Shown piece after piece: positions 10,289 through 18,004 of a stretch of 43,350 nt of DNA. Source of the stretch: Planctomycetota bacterium (GTDB taxonomy: Bacteria > Planctomycetota > Phycisphaerae > Phycisphaerales > Phycisphaeraceae); NCBI GenBank assembly GCA_026386955.1, contig JAPLMQ010000303.1, positions 1 through 43,350 of the forward strand, read 5' to 3'. Position 1 is the stretch's first letter, and each line of letters starts with the position of its first letter. The position numbers were made by a program, and so were the translations under genes. The notes under the pieces were generated by a model, which was given only the letters and a program-made list of their open reading frames with translations, searched no databases and was not told where the DNA came from.

Positions 10289-10519
10289 TCAGCCCTTGGC
10301 GAGACGCTTGAGCATCCCGCCGTAGCGGGTCCGCATCTTGCGGATCGAGGCCTGCACCTGCGCAGAGCCCACGCCCACGTCGACGGGGGTGATGATCAGA
10401 TTGCCGCCGCTGACCACCACCTGCAGCTTCGTTTGCTCGTTGATGCCCAGGGCCTCCATGAGGGGGCGTTCGATGACCAGCGCCTGGCTGTTGCCGTGCT
10501 TCTGGAGAGTCTTGATCAT
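10289..10519 (-). CDS. AbrB/MazE-like antitoxin partner of Doc
   Basis: 76 residues. The N-terminal part (MIKTLQKHGNSQALVIERP) is a swapped-hairpin AbrB/MazE DNA-binding fold; the C-terminal third (about 50-76) is basic and helical and is the likely toxin-neutralising segment. AGGAGC (complement of 10526-10531) is a good ribosome-binding site and a well-spaced promoter lies just upstream. As in other type II systems, the antitoxin probably binds its own promoter. Classic Doc pairs with Phd, but AbrB-family partners for Doc homologues are common in genomes. Confidence 0.85.
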   Translation of the reverse strand: MIKTLQKHGNSQALVIERPLMEALGINEQTKLQVVVSGGNLIITPVDVGVGSAQVQASIRKMRTRYGGMLKRLAKG

Positions 10520-10561
10520 GTGAGGGCTCCTGCTTCGGGCGAGGCCGGTGATTCCAACATT

Positions 10562-10590
10562 GTTATAACCTATCGGGCGGATGAAGCCAA
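10562..10590 (-). promoter_or_regulatory. Predicted promoter of the Doc toxin-antitoxin operon
   Basis: On the minus strand TTGGCT (complement of 10585-10590) and TATAAC (complement of 10562-10567) are exactly 17 bp apart, about 45 bp before the antitoxin start. This is a close match to sigma-70 consensus in otherwise GC-rich DNA. The autoregulatory operator is probably here, but no clear dyad was assigned. Confidence 0.6.
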
Positions 10591-10639
10591 GCGTTGAGCG
10601 AAAGCCGCAATCGCGGGCGGCGCTGCGCCAAGGCATCCG

Positions 10640-10661
10640 CGTGCGGCAAACCGCACGTTTT
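10640..10661 (+). terminator. Small hairpin with T-run upstream of xylA
   Basis: CGTGCGG (10640-10646), CAAA loop, CCGCACG (10651-10657), then TTTTC. It could be a weak terminator insulating xylA from upstream transcription, or chance; it lies before the predicted xylA promoter. Confidence 0.4.
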
Positions 10662-10676
10662 CGTGTTCGCCCCGTC

Positions 10677-10705
10677 TTGACCATCCCCCGCCCCTCCGCG
10701 ACACT
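10677..10705 (+). promoter_or_regulatory. Possible xylA promoter
   Basis: TTGACC (10677-10682), a 17-bp spacer and GACACT (10700-10705), about 60 bp before the xylA start. The -35 is good and the -10 is weak, so this is tentative. Confidence 0.35.
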
Positions 10706-10766
10706 ACCCGGCCTTGGGTGGGTTTTCCCCGCATTCCCCGAACTTAATTCCACAGGATACACAGAC

Positions 10767-11945
10767 ATGGCCCGACAGGACGCCTTCGCACCGACGCCCG
10801 CTGACAAGTTCACCTTCGGCCTCTGGACCGTCGGCAACCCCGGGCGCGACCCCTTCGGCGAGCCCACCCGCGTCAAGCTCGACCCCGTCAAGATCGTCGA
10901 CCTGCTCGGCGAGGTCGGCGGCGTCCACGGCGTGAACTTCCACGACAACGACCTGATCCCCATCGACGCCACGCCCGCCGAGGCCGACACCATCAAGCGC
11001 GACTTCAGGAAGGCCCTCCGTCGCCACGGGCTGAAGGTCCCGATGGCGACCACCAACCTCTTCTCCGACCCCGTCTTCAAGGACGGCGCCTTCACCAGCA
11101 ACGACCGCCACGTCCGCGCGTACGCCATCCAGAAGACCATGCGGGCGATGGCCCTGGGCGCCGAGTTCGGTGCGAAGATCTACGTCTTCTGGGGCGGCCG
11201 CGAGGGCACCGACACCAACGTCGCCAAGGACCCCGTGCAGGCCGGCGCGTGGTTCCGCGAGGCGATCAACTTCCTCTGCGCCCACAGCAAGGACATGAAG
11301 TACGGCTACAAGTTCGCCCTCGAGGCCAAGCCCAACGAGCCCCGCGGGCACATCTTCCTGCCCGTCACCGGCTCGATGCTCGGCTTCATCGCCGGGCTCG
11401 ACCACTCCGAGATGGTCGGCGTGAACCCCGAGTTCGCCCACGAGCAGATGGCGGGGCTCAACTTCGTGCAGGTCGTCGGCGAGGCCCTCGACGCCAAGAA
11501 GCTCTTCCACATCGACCTCAACGACCAGGAGGTCGGCCGGTTCGACCAGGACCTCCGCTTCGGCAGCCAGAGCTACAAGCACGCCTTCGCCCTGGTGAAG
11601 CTGCTGATCGACCACGGCTACAACGGCCCGAAGCACTTCGACTCCCACGCCTACCGCACGTCCGACTACGCCGACGTCAAGGCCTTCGCCGCGGGCTCGA
11701 TGCGCACCTACAAGATCCTCGAGTCCAAGGTCCACCGGTTCAACAGCGACCGCGGCATCCAGGCCCTGGTGGGCAAGATCGTCCGCGAGGACCGCAAGCT
11801 CGCGGGGCTGACCGCGAAGTACTCGTCCAAGAGCGCCAAGGCCCTGCTCGCCATCGATTTCGACCGCAAGGCCCTCGCCTCGCGTTCGCTCCCGTACGAG
11901 CAGCTCGACCAGTTGACCTTCGACCTGCTGCAGGGCGCCCGCTGA
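10767..11945 (+). CDS. xylA: Xylose isomerase, class I
   Basis: 392 residues, matching the short class I (Streptomyces-type) enzymes. It interconverts D-xylose and D-xylulose (and glucose/fructose) with two divalent metals in a TIM barrel. Active-site residues can be placed by motif: H59 and D62 (NFHDNDLIP), E186 and K188 (EAKPNEPRG), E222 and H225 ([14 protein letters not shown]), D250, D260 and D262 (FHID and RFDQDLRFG), and D292 (FDSHAYRT). ATG at 10767 is chosen over longer readings because it fits family length and follows the predicted promoter; AGGA at 10754-10757 is a modest ribosome-binding site. No xylulokinase or xylose transporter lies in the window. Confidence 0.96.
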   Translation: MARQDAFAPTPADKFTFGLWTVGNPGRDPFGEPTRVKLDPVKIVDLLGEVGGVHGVNFHDNDLIPIDATPAEADTIKRDFRKALRRHGLKVPMATTNLFSDPVFKDGAFTSNDRHVRAYAIQKTMRAMALGAEFGAKIYVFWGGREGTDTNVAKDPVQAGAWFREAINFLCAHSKDMKYGYKFALEAKPNEPRGHIFLPVTGSMLGFIAGLDHSEMVGVNPEFAHEQMAGLNFVQVVGEALDAKKLFHIDLNDQEVGRFDQDLRFGSQSYKHAFALVKLLIDHGYNGPKHFDSHAYRTSDYADVKAFAAGSMRTYKILESKVHRFNSDRGIQALVGKIVREDRKLAGLTAKYSSKSAKALLAIDFDRKALASRSLPYEQLDQLTFDLLQGAR

Positions 11946-11985
11946 GCGAGCGTCGCAGGCGAGTTAGAATGTCCGTCACTCAAAG

Positions 11986-12013
11986 CCCAGGCATGGCCAT
12001 GCCTGGGTTTTCT
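11986..12013 (+). terminator. Intrinsic terminator after xylA (repeat family copy 1)
   Basis: Perfect 11-bp palindrome CCCAGGCATGG / CCATGCCTGGG (11986-11996 and 11997-12007) followed by TTTTCT. The same stem sequence recurs at 15613-15645 and 36424-36447. It ends only about 3 bp before the AAGGA ribosome-binding site of the next gene, so it also lies in that gene's leader. Confidence 0.75.
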
Positions 12014-12027
12014 CTTAAGGAACCGTC

Positions 12028-12828
12028 ATGAGCGCCAGCCCCTCCAACCGCGTCGACGGCCTGCGCGTCGACATCCTCACGCCCGACCAGGTCGACAAGG
12101 CCGCGGCGATCTTCCACCGCGACGGCTTCGTCTGCGTCAGCGGACTGCTCACGCCCGAGCAACTCGCCTTCGCGCAGAAGGGGGCCCAGCGGGTGATCGA
12201 GGAGCAGACCGCCGCAGACCCGGAGCGCAAGGGCAACCGCGGGCATCACCGCTACTCCTACGGCGCGCAGCACCACAACCCCGAGTGGGCGATGCTGCTC
12301 GACCTGCCTGGGCTCTTCCCGATCATCGAGAAAATCTGGGGCTCCTCGGGCTTCATCACCACCGGCGCGGGCGGCGACTACTCGCTGCCCACCGCCGAGA
12401 TCCAGCCCCTGCACGCCGACATGGGCGACTTCTTCAACGACCCCACGGGGCAGGTGAAGTTCAACGACGTGCCCGCGCCGTTCATCGTGACCAACTTCAT
12501 GATGGTCGACTTCACGCGCGAGAACGGGGCGATCCGCTTCATCCCCTGCACGCAGCGGTCGCGCTACCCCGTCCCGTCGCTCGCCGACGAGCCGCAGTGG
12601 ATGCGCGACTCGATCCTCTGTGCCCCCGCGGGCACGGCCGTCATCCGCGACGTGCGCTGCTGGCACGGCGGGACCGCGAACAACTCCAAGATCGTCCGCC
12701 CCATGACCAGCGTCGGCTTCTTCGCCCCGTGGTACCGCGTGGCGGGCTACGCCGAGGCGATCCCCCGGGCCCTCTACGAGAAGCTCTCCCCGCGCGCGAA
12801 GGCGGCCTGGGGCGGCGGGATCAAGTGA
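12028..12828 (+). CDS. Phytanoyl-CoA dioxygenase (PhyH) family protein
   Basis: 266 residues. PhyH proteins are Fe(II)/2-oxoglutarate oxygenases. The metal-binding H129-x-D131 (PLHADMGDFF) and distal H213 (CWHGGTANNS) form the facial triad, and R224 can bind 2-oxoglutarate. The segment DGFVCVSGLLTPEQ near 32-45 is the typical N-terminal PhyH signature. AAGGA lies about 8 bp before ATG. In planctomycetes this family is greatly expanded and often sits among sugar-degradation genes; the substrate cannot be deduced. An intrinsic terminator sits immediately upstream, so expression needs read-through from xylA or a promoter inside the hairpin region. Confidence 0.9.
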   Translation: MSASPSNRVDGLRVDILTPDQVDKAAAIFHRDGFVCVSGLLTPEQLAFAQKGAQRVIEEQTAADPERKGNRGHHRYSYGAQHHNPEWAMLLDLPGLFPIIEKIWGSSGFITTGAGGDYSLPTAEIQPLHADMGDFFNDPTGQVKFNDVPAPFIVTNFMMVDFTRENGAIRFIPCTQRSRYPVPSLADEPQWMRDSILCAPAGTAVIRDVRCWHGGTANNSKIVRPMTSVGFFAPWYRVAGYAEAIPRALYEKLSPRAKAAWGGGIK

Positions 12829-12838
12829 AATGCCGTAT

Positions 12839-12982
12839 TTGTTAGCCGGAAGCGCAAGCGACGGGACAGGGGTCGCACAATCAAAAGCGCGGCCAGAGGC
12901 ATGCGGTGGACCTGCTGCATACCTCTGGCTGCGCCGGCATTCGTCGAGCCCCCGTCCCGTCGCTTGCGCTTCCGGCTAACAA
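12839..12982. repeat. 144-bp snap-back palindromic element (type A)
   Basis: Arms 12839-12872 and 12949-12982 are inverted copies of 34 nt with a single mismatch, starting TTGTTAGCCGGAAGCGCAAG. The interior also folds: GGCCAGAGG..ATGC pairs with GCAT..CCTCTGGC around 12891-12930. The whole element could form one long hairpin. It fills the space between the PhyH and dehydratase genes and encodes no protein. Confidence 0.9.
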
Positions 12983-13015
12983 GGCGCCGCCCCTGAAACC
13001 CACCGAGGCCATCCC

Positions 13016-14368
13016 ATGAGCAAACGCAAACCCGCCAAATCCAATACCTCGTCCGGCCCCTTCACCTCCAAGCTCCCCGACCGCGTCTTCATGCCCGGCA
13101 TCCCGCCGATGCCGGAGATGTACCTCCCGCCCACGCCCATCGAGGAGGGGGCGGTGCGCATCACCGCGGTCGAGACCTGCATCCCGCAGGAACTCTTCCC
13201 CGGGCTGATCCTCATGCGCATCCACACCGACGCCGGGATCATCGGCCACGGCGAGACCTACTACGCGCCCCACGCCGTCGCGGGGCTCATCCACGATTGG
13301 ATGGTCAACCGCCTGCTCGGGCAGGACGCGCTGGCGATCGAGTCGCATTGGCGGTTCTTCTACGAGCGCTTCGCCAACTTCGGCGTGCGCGGGGCCGAGC
13401 TCCGCGCCATCTCCGCCATCGACCTCGCCCTCTGGGACATCCTCGGCCAAGTCACGCGCCAGCCGATCTACCGCCTGCTCGGCGGCCCGGTGCGCAGCCG
13501 GATCGCCGTCTACAACAGTTGCGGCAACCCCACCTACGGCCCGCGCAAGGACGGCGTCATGGGCTGGTCGGGCTACGGCTCGATCGGCGACCCCGGCCCG
13601 CTGGGCGACTCCTACAACCTCTTCCATCACCCCATCGACCTCATCGAGGACCTCCTCTCCGAAGGCATCAACGCCTTCAAGACCTGGTGCTTCGACTATC
13701 CCGCCCACCGCCACGGCGGGATGCGCATCAGCCTGAGCGACGTCGAGGCGGGGATGAAGCCGCTGCGCGAGATCCGCAAGCACTTCGGGAACAAGGTCGA
13801 GTTCATGGTCGACGGGCACGGGTTCTTCATGCTGCCCGCGGCCCTGCGCATCGCCGAGGCGTTGCGCGAGGTTCAGCCGCTTTGGCTCGAGGACATCCTC
13901 AAGACCGACAACCTCGACACGATCGCCGACTTCCGCCGGCAGAGCCGGATGCCGATCTCGGTCAGCGAGATGCTGCTTACCCGCGCGGACTACAACCAGG
14001 TGTTGATGCAGAAGGCGGCCGACTTCGTGATGATCGACCCGACCTGGGTCGGCGGGATCTCCGAGACGGCCCGCCTGGCCCACCTCGCCCAAGGCTATAA
14101 CGTCCCCGTGAGCATCCACGACTGCACCGGCCCGCTCACGCTCTTCGCCGGGCTGCACGTCGGGGCCGCCGTCCCGGGTTGCTGCTTCCAGGAGACGGTG
14201 CGGGCCCAGATCCGCACGGTCTACAAGTTCCTGATCGACTCGCCGGTGGTCATCAAGGACGGTCACGCCGAGCTGCCCAAGGGCCCGGGCTTGGGCGTGA
14301 GGCTGAACCCCGACCTCTTCAAGCCCGGGCGTGAGGGATACCGGATCAGCCAGATCAAGAAGTCGTGA
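13016..14368 (+). CDS. Enolase-superfamily (mandelate racemase/muconate lactonizing type) sugar-acid dehydratase
   Basis: 450 residues with the N-terminal capping domain and a barrel carrying all three metal ligands: D266 (FMVDGHG), E292 (LWLEDIL) and E318 (SVSEML). H268, two residues after the first ligand, and H368 (SIHDCTGP) are likely catalytic bases. A single K222 (FKTWCFD) replaces the KxK motif of true mandelate racemases. The D-x-H pattern points to acid-sugar dehydratases of the mannonate/gluconate/galactonate type. An N-terminal extension of about 45 residues is unusual. The neighbouring sugar dehydrogenase and lyase-like genes support a uronate or aldonate pathway; exact substrate unknown. 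Confidence 0.9.
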   Translation: MSKRKPAKSNTSSGPFTSKLPDRVFMPGIPPMPEMYLPPTPIEEGAVRITAVETCIPQELFPGLILMRIHTDAGIIGHGETYYAPHAVAGLIHDWMVNRLLGQDALAIESHWRFFYERFANFGVRGAELRAISAIDLALWDILGQVTRQPIYRLLGGPVRSRIAVYNSCGNPTYGPRKDGVMGWSGYGSIGDPGPLGDSYNLFHHPIDLIEDLLSEGINAFKTWCFDYPAHRHGGMRISLSDVEAGMKPLREIRKHFGNKVEFMVDGHGFFMLPAALRIAEALREVQPLWLEDILKTDNLDTIADFRRQSRMPISVSEMLLTRADYNQVLMQKAADFVMIDPTWVGGISETARLAHLAQGYNVPVSIHDCTGPLTLFAGLHVGAAVPGCCFQETVRAQIRTVYKFLIDSPVVIKDGHAELPKGPGLGVRLNPDLFKPGREGYRISQIKKS

Positions 14369-14408
14369 CGCGCTTCCAATCGAACGTCCCGGATCGAATG
14401 CCCCGAAA

Positions 14409-14434
14409 GGATGGACAACTTGAGTTGTCCATCC
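14409..14434. repeat. Perfect 10-bp hairpin downstream of dehydratase gene
   Basis: GGATGGACAA (14409-14418), loop CTTGAG, TTGTCCATCC (14425-14434). There is no T-run, so it is not a classical intrinsic terminator; it may stabilise the mRNA 3' end or be an operator for the next gene. Confidence 0.5.
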
Positions 14435-14517
14435 TGCTCGGTGGTTTGCGGTCCCCATCCACTTGAGCGATATTTCCCGCGGGGCGGATTCACCTAACCA
14501 TCTTCGAGAGGTCGACC

Positions 14518-15552
14518 ATGGCGAAGGACAAGCTTGGCGTGGGGATTTTGGGGACGGGCTGGGTCGCCGGGGCGCACATCGACAATTTCAAGAAGATCCC
14601 CGGGTGCGAGATCGTCGCGATCAACTCGCGCGACAAGAAGAAGGCCGCCGCGAAGGCCGCGCTGCACGGCGTGCCCTCCGCCACGCCCTACGACGACCTC
14701 AAGGCCTTCCTCAAGCACCCGGGCCTCGACGTGGTGGTGATCTGCACGCCGCACCCGAACCACCCCGCGGAGACGATCGCCGCCGCCCGCGCCGGGAAGC
14801 ACATCGTCATCGAGAAGCCGGTCGCCTTGAACCGGGCCGACCTGCGCAAGATGGTCGCCGCGGTGGAGAAGGCGGGCGTGACCACCAGTGTCTGCTTCGA
14901 GGTCCGCTGGATCGGGCTCTTCCGCAACATCCAGGCCATCCTCGCCCAGAACCTCATCGGCAACCTCTTCTACGGCGAGTGCAGCTACTTCCACGGCATC
15001 GGCCCGTGGTACGGGCAGTGGAAGTGGAACGTCAAGAAGAAGATCGGCGGCGACGCGCTGCTCACCGCCGGCTGCCACGCACTCGACGGGCTCATCTGGC
15101 TCATGGGCAGCAAGGTCGTCGAGGTCTCGGCCTTCTCCAACACCAGCAAGAAGAACCCGCTCAAGTACGAGTACGACCCCAACAGCGTCGCGATCCTCAA
15201 GTTCGCCAACGGCGCGATCGGCAAGGTCGCGACCAGCATCGAGTGCCGCCAGCCCTACCTCTTCCCCGTCCTGCTCCAGGGCGACAAGGGGACGATCTGG
15301 AACGACCAGCTCGCGACGATCGATTGGCCAGGCGTGCCCAAGGAGAAGTGGTCGAAGATCCCCGCGGCGCTGCCCGACTCGGGCGACGTCAACGACCACC
15401 CCTACATGGGCCAGCTTGAGCACTTCGTCGAGTGCATCCACGCCGGGAAGCGCCCGACCAACGACCTCAAGGCCTGCGCCCACATCCACGAGGTGGTTTT
15501 CGCCATCGACGAGGCGATCAAGTCGAAGCGCGTGGTGAAGGTGAAGGGCTGA
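14518..15552 (+). CDS. Gfo/Idh/MocA family oxidoreductase 1
   Basis: 344 residues. The Rossmann fold begins at GILGTGWVAGAH (9-20) and the family EKP motif is at 99-101, whose Lys is the usual catalytic or cofactor residue. Family members oxidise or epimerise sugars, inositols and sugar acids with NAD(P). GAGAGG about 6 bp before ATG is a good ribosome-binding site. It has no signal peptide, so it should be cytoplasmic. The dehydratase gene lies 149 bp upstream on the same strand and the gene ends at a strong terminator, so a two-gene unit is plausible. Substrate not deducible. Confidence 0.92.
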   Translation: MAKDKLGVGILGTGWVAGAHIDNFKKIPGCEIVAINSRDKKKAAAKAALHGVPSATPYDDLKAFLKHPGLDVVVICTPHPNHPAETIAAARAGKHIVIEKPVALNRADLRKMVAAVEKAGVTTSVCFEVRWIGLFRNIQAILAQNLIGNLFYGECSYFHGIGPWYGQWKWNVKKKIGGDALLTAGCHALDGLIWLMGSKVVEVSAFSNTSKKNPLKYEYDPNSVAILKFANGAIGKVATSIECRQPYLFPVLLQGDKGTIWNDQLATIDWPGVPKEKWSKIPAALPDSGDVNDHPYMGQLEHFVECIHAGKRPTNDLKACAHIHEVVFAIDEAIKSKRVVKVKG

Positions 15553-15612
15553 GGCGCGGCTCACGCATCGGCGCGAGAGGCGCAGAGGTGGGATTGAATG
15601 TGAGCAACAAAG

Positions 15613-15645
15613 CCCAGGCACTGCTGTGCCTGGGTTTTCTTTTTT
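15613..15645 (+). terminator. Intrinsic terminator after oxidoreductase 1 (repeat family copy 2)
   Basis: CCCAGGCAC (15613-15621), loop TGCT, GTGCCTGGG (15626-15634), then TTTTCTTTTTT. Nearly the same stem as the terminator after xylA. Confidence 0.88.
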
Positions 15646-15675
15646 GATTTGAAGGAATCGCCCGCCGCGCGTCGT

Positions 15676-16053
15676 TCAAGTCGGGCCTTCGTGGAAGACC
15701 GGGTCCATCGCCACGCGGACGATTTCCGTCAGCCCGCGCGCGATCTCGGGCGTGACGTCGACGAACTCCAGCCCGAGGTTCCGCCGGAGCAGCCCCGCCT
15801 TGCTGATGTGGACGACCTTGGCACGGACGACCATCGTCAGCCCCGGCGCCTGCAGGCGGACGTCGAGGATCTCGCCAAGCGTGTTGGCCCCCAGCGAGGT
15901 GCGCGTGACCCGCATGCCCGACGCCGAGAGGTCGACGACGTCGCCCAGGCCGCAGGTGAGCATGTCGCAGCGGATGCGTCCATGGCGGCGCAGGTTGGCC
16001 CGATCGGGCTCTTCGCTCGGGCCGAGCTTGGATGGATTTCGGGGCGGCCGCAT
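15676..16053 (-). CDS. PilZ-domain protein
   Basis: 125 residues. RRHGR at 22-26 and DLSASG at 41-46 are the two halves of the PilZ cyclic-di-GMP binding signature (RxxxR and D/NxSxxG), spaced as usual, followed by a beta-barrel. It may sense c-di-GMP. ATG at 16053 is chosen; an upstream TTG at 16101 would add 16 residues without extra domain content. No convincing ribosome-binding site is visible for either. The gene is convergent with oxidoreductase 1 and divergent from the lyase-like gene, so it is a single-gene unit. Confidence 0.82.
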   Translation of the reverse strand: MRPPRNPSKLGPSEEPDRANLRRHGRIRCDMLTCGLGDVVDLSASGMRVTRTSLGANTLGEILDVRLQAPGLTMVVRAKVVHISKAGLLRRNLGLEFVDVTPEIARGLTEIVRVAMDPVFHEGPT

Positions 16054-16108
16054 AATGCGCTTATCGGAGGGTTGGAGCCCCGGCTTGAGTCGAGGTCGCA
16101 ATGACGCA

Positions 16109-16137
16109 TTAATCGGGTTTTCTCAAGACGTTAAGAT
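16109..16137 (+). promoter_or_regulatory. Possible promoter of the oligogalacturonate-lyase-like gene
   Basis: TTAATC (16109-16114) and TAAGAT (16132-16137) are 17 bp apart in a divergent intergenic region. The -10 equals that of the predicted rplU promoter, but the -35 is poor. Confidence 0.3.
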
Positions 16138-16201
16138 CATCGACGACCGGCCTCGCACCGGCGGCCAAAACCGCTGAAACAACCCCCAAAGGACTTGACC
16201 A

Positions 16202-17374
16202 ATGGCCATTCCCTGGATGCCCGAGGGCTGCGACCGCTACACCGACCCGCTCAGCGGCGCCCGCGTCGTCTCGATGACCAATGGCTCCCAGGTGGCCAAT
16301 AACATCTACTGCGAGCAGCCCTATTGCTCGCCTGACGGCAACCGCTTCGCCATCCTGCGCAAGCAGGACTACTCCTTCGACCCCACCGGCACCCTCCTCG
16401 TCGGCGACCTCGTCCGCCTCAAGATCGGCCTGGTCGACCGTGGCGTCACCTCCGTCTGCAACGCCGCATGGTCCGGCCAGATCCACTACGGCACCGACCG
16501 CGGGGAACTCATTCGCTTCGACCTCACCACCCTCGAGAAGAAGGTCTACAACTTCTCCAACGACCCCGGCCTGGTCCGCGGCGGAAGCTCCGTCTCCCCC
16601 GACCAACGCTGCATCGTCTACTCCGAGCTGCGCCCCGGGCCAGCCATCGGCATCGTCGTCCTCGACATGGTCGAGAAGAAGCGCACCGTCGTCTTCGAGC
16701 ATCCCGAGATCATCAACCCGCACCTGCAGTTCAACCCCGTCGCCGGCAAGCAGATCCTCGTGCAGCACAACCGCGGGTCGAAGATGGCCCCCGATGGCAC
16801 GGTCACATTGCAGGCCGGCCCGGAGGGGACGACGCTCTTTGTGATCGACCGCGACGGGAAGAACATGCGCCCACTTCCCGTGGGCGAGCCGCACACCTTG
16901 GGCGCGACGGGGCACGAGGCATTCATCGCCGACACGGGGCGGATCGTCTTCACCGTCTCGTGGGACTGGTCGACGTGGAAACTCGACCCGCGCTGGCCGC
17001 AGGGCAACCTCTTCACGGCCAAGCCGGGCGACAAGAAGCCGACGGTCTTTGCCGCGCCCGAGCACCGGTTCAACCACGTCTGCGCCTCGCGCTGCGGGAA
17101 GTACTTCGTGGCCGACTCCTGGCCCAACAGCCTCTTCGACGCGCAGGGCCGGCTGACGAGCGTCTGCCTGGTGGTCGGCAGCTTCGCGACGGGCAAGTAC
17201 CGCACGCTGGTGCAGAACTCGATGGCCTCGGGCGGCGGGGCCCAATGCACGCACGCCCACCCCTATCTCACCGCCGACAACCGCTGGGTGATCTTCAACG
17301 CCGACCCGAACTTCAGCGTTCCGCAGGTCTGGGCGGCGGAGATCCCCAAGGGGTTCCTGGCGAACTTGGATTGA
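16202..17374 (+). CDS. Oligogalacturonate lyase-like seven-bladed propeller protein
   Basis: 390 residues. The sequence is built of WD40-like/PD40 blades (CSPDGNRFAIL, SPDQRCIVYS, TADNRWVIFNAD). Histidines fall in the positions characteristic of oligogalacturonate lyases (PL22): H174 (NPHLQFNP), H238 (TGHEAF), H292 (NHVCAS), and H351 and H353 (THAHPY), which in characterised enzymes bind Mn2+. Such enzymes split unsaturated digalacturonate in the cytoplasm, and this protein indeed has no signal peptide. AAAGGA about 9 bp before ATG supports the start. The true substrate may differ, since overall similarity to pectin enzymes could not be measured. Confidence 0.78.
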   Translation: MAIPWMPEGCDRYTDPLSGARVVSMTNGSQVANNIYCEQPYCSPDGNRFAILRKQDYSFDPTGTLLVGDLVRLKIGLVDRGVTSVCNAAWSGQIHYGTDRGELIRFDLTTLEKKVYNFSNDPGLVRGGSSVSPDQRCIVYSELRPGPAIGIVVLDMVEKKRTVVFEHPEIINPHLQFNPVAGKQILVQHNRGSKMAPDGTVTLQAGPEGTTLFVIDRDGKNMRPLPVGEPHTLGATGHEAFIADTGRIVFTVSWDWSTWKLDPRWPQGNLFTAKPGDKKPTVFAAPEHRFNHVCASRCGKYFVADSWPNSLFDAQGRLTSVCLVVGSFATGKYRTLVQNSMASGGGAQCTHAHPYLTADNRWVIFNADPNFSVPQVWAAEIPKGFLANLD

Positions 17375-17398
17375 CAAGGGGCCGCACGCAGGTTGCGT

Positions 17399-18004
17399 TC
17401 ACGCCTCCTCGCCCGCGGCGCCGTTCGGCGTCTCGCCCTTCGTCTTCGGGACTGGTGTCTCGCGCCGATTCAGTCGGTCGAACCAATCGACAACCCGCAC
17501 GATCGACGTCGGCGCCAGCAGCAGCCCCAGGCCGGCGATCAACTCGACGGTGACCGCCAGGAAGCCGGCCAGCCAGTCGGGGTTGGTGACGCGCATCGCG
17601 GCGGGGGTGTTGCGCAGCGCGAGATAGAAGTAGCCCGCACCGGCCATGCGGGGCATCGCATCGACCACCAGGTAGAGCCCGATCGTCGCGAAGGCGAGGC
17701 GGTACGCGCCCCGCCCGTTTGCCTGAAAACCCGGGTCATCGAGCGTCTCGATGCCATGGAGCAGCAGGCCTGCCACGCGCGAGGCCCGGCCCCAGAGGTA
17801 GATGCCAAGAGCCAGCATCGCGAGGAACGGCAGGAGGGAGGTGAGCATCACCGCGATGCTCAGGCCCCGGGAGCGTTCCTCGCCCATCGCGTCGAAGAGC
17901 TGGTAGACCCCGGAGACGACCAACTCGATGCGGATCACCGCTTGGAAGATCACCAGCAAGGCGATGACGCGGGCCGTGAGGATGCCGAAGTCGCGCTTGG
18001 TCAT
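17399..18004 (-). CDS. Hypothetical multi-pass membrane protein
   Basis: 201 residues. ATG at 18004 overlaps the tilS stop (ATGA at 18001-18004), indicating translational coupling. About four hydrophobic helices are visible, including LTARVIALLVIFQAVIRI near the start, VMLTSLLPFLAMLALGIYLW, and WLAGFLAVTVELIAGLGLLL near 155-175, followed by a hydrophilic Lys/Glu-rich tail. No known domain was recognised. Convergent with the lyase-like gene, only 24 bp apart. Confidence 0.75.
   Translation of the reverse strand: MTKRDFGILTARVIALLVIFQAVIRIELVVSGVYQLFDAMGEERSRGLSIAVMLTSLLPFLAMLALGIYLWGRASRVAGLLLHGIETLDDPGFQANGRGAYRLAFATIGLYLVVDAMPRMAGAGYFYLALRNTPAAMRVTNPDWLAGFLAVTVELIAGLGLLLAPTSIVRVVDWFDRLNRRETPVPKTKGETPNGAAGEEA

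Noticed and set aside
10520..11140. Extension of the antitoxin frame upstream to 283 codons
   Set aside because: The added part is antisense to xylA and would cross the predicted antitoxin promoter; the short form has a good ribosome-binding site and family length.
12881..14458. Minus-strand open frame of 525 codons opposite the dehydratase gene
   Set aside because: The dehydratase frame has intact catalytic residues; the opposite frame is Val/Asp/Glu/Arg-biased, typical of the antisense of a GC-rich gene, and runs into the type A palindrome.
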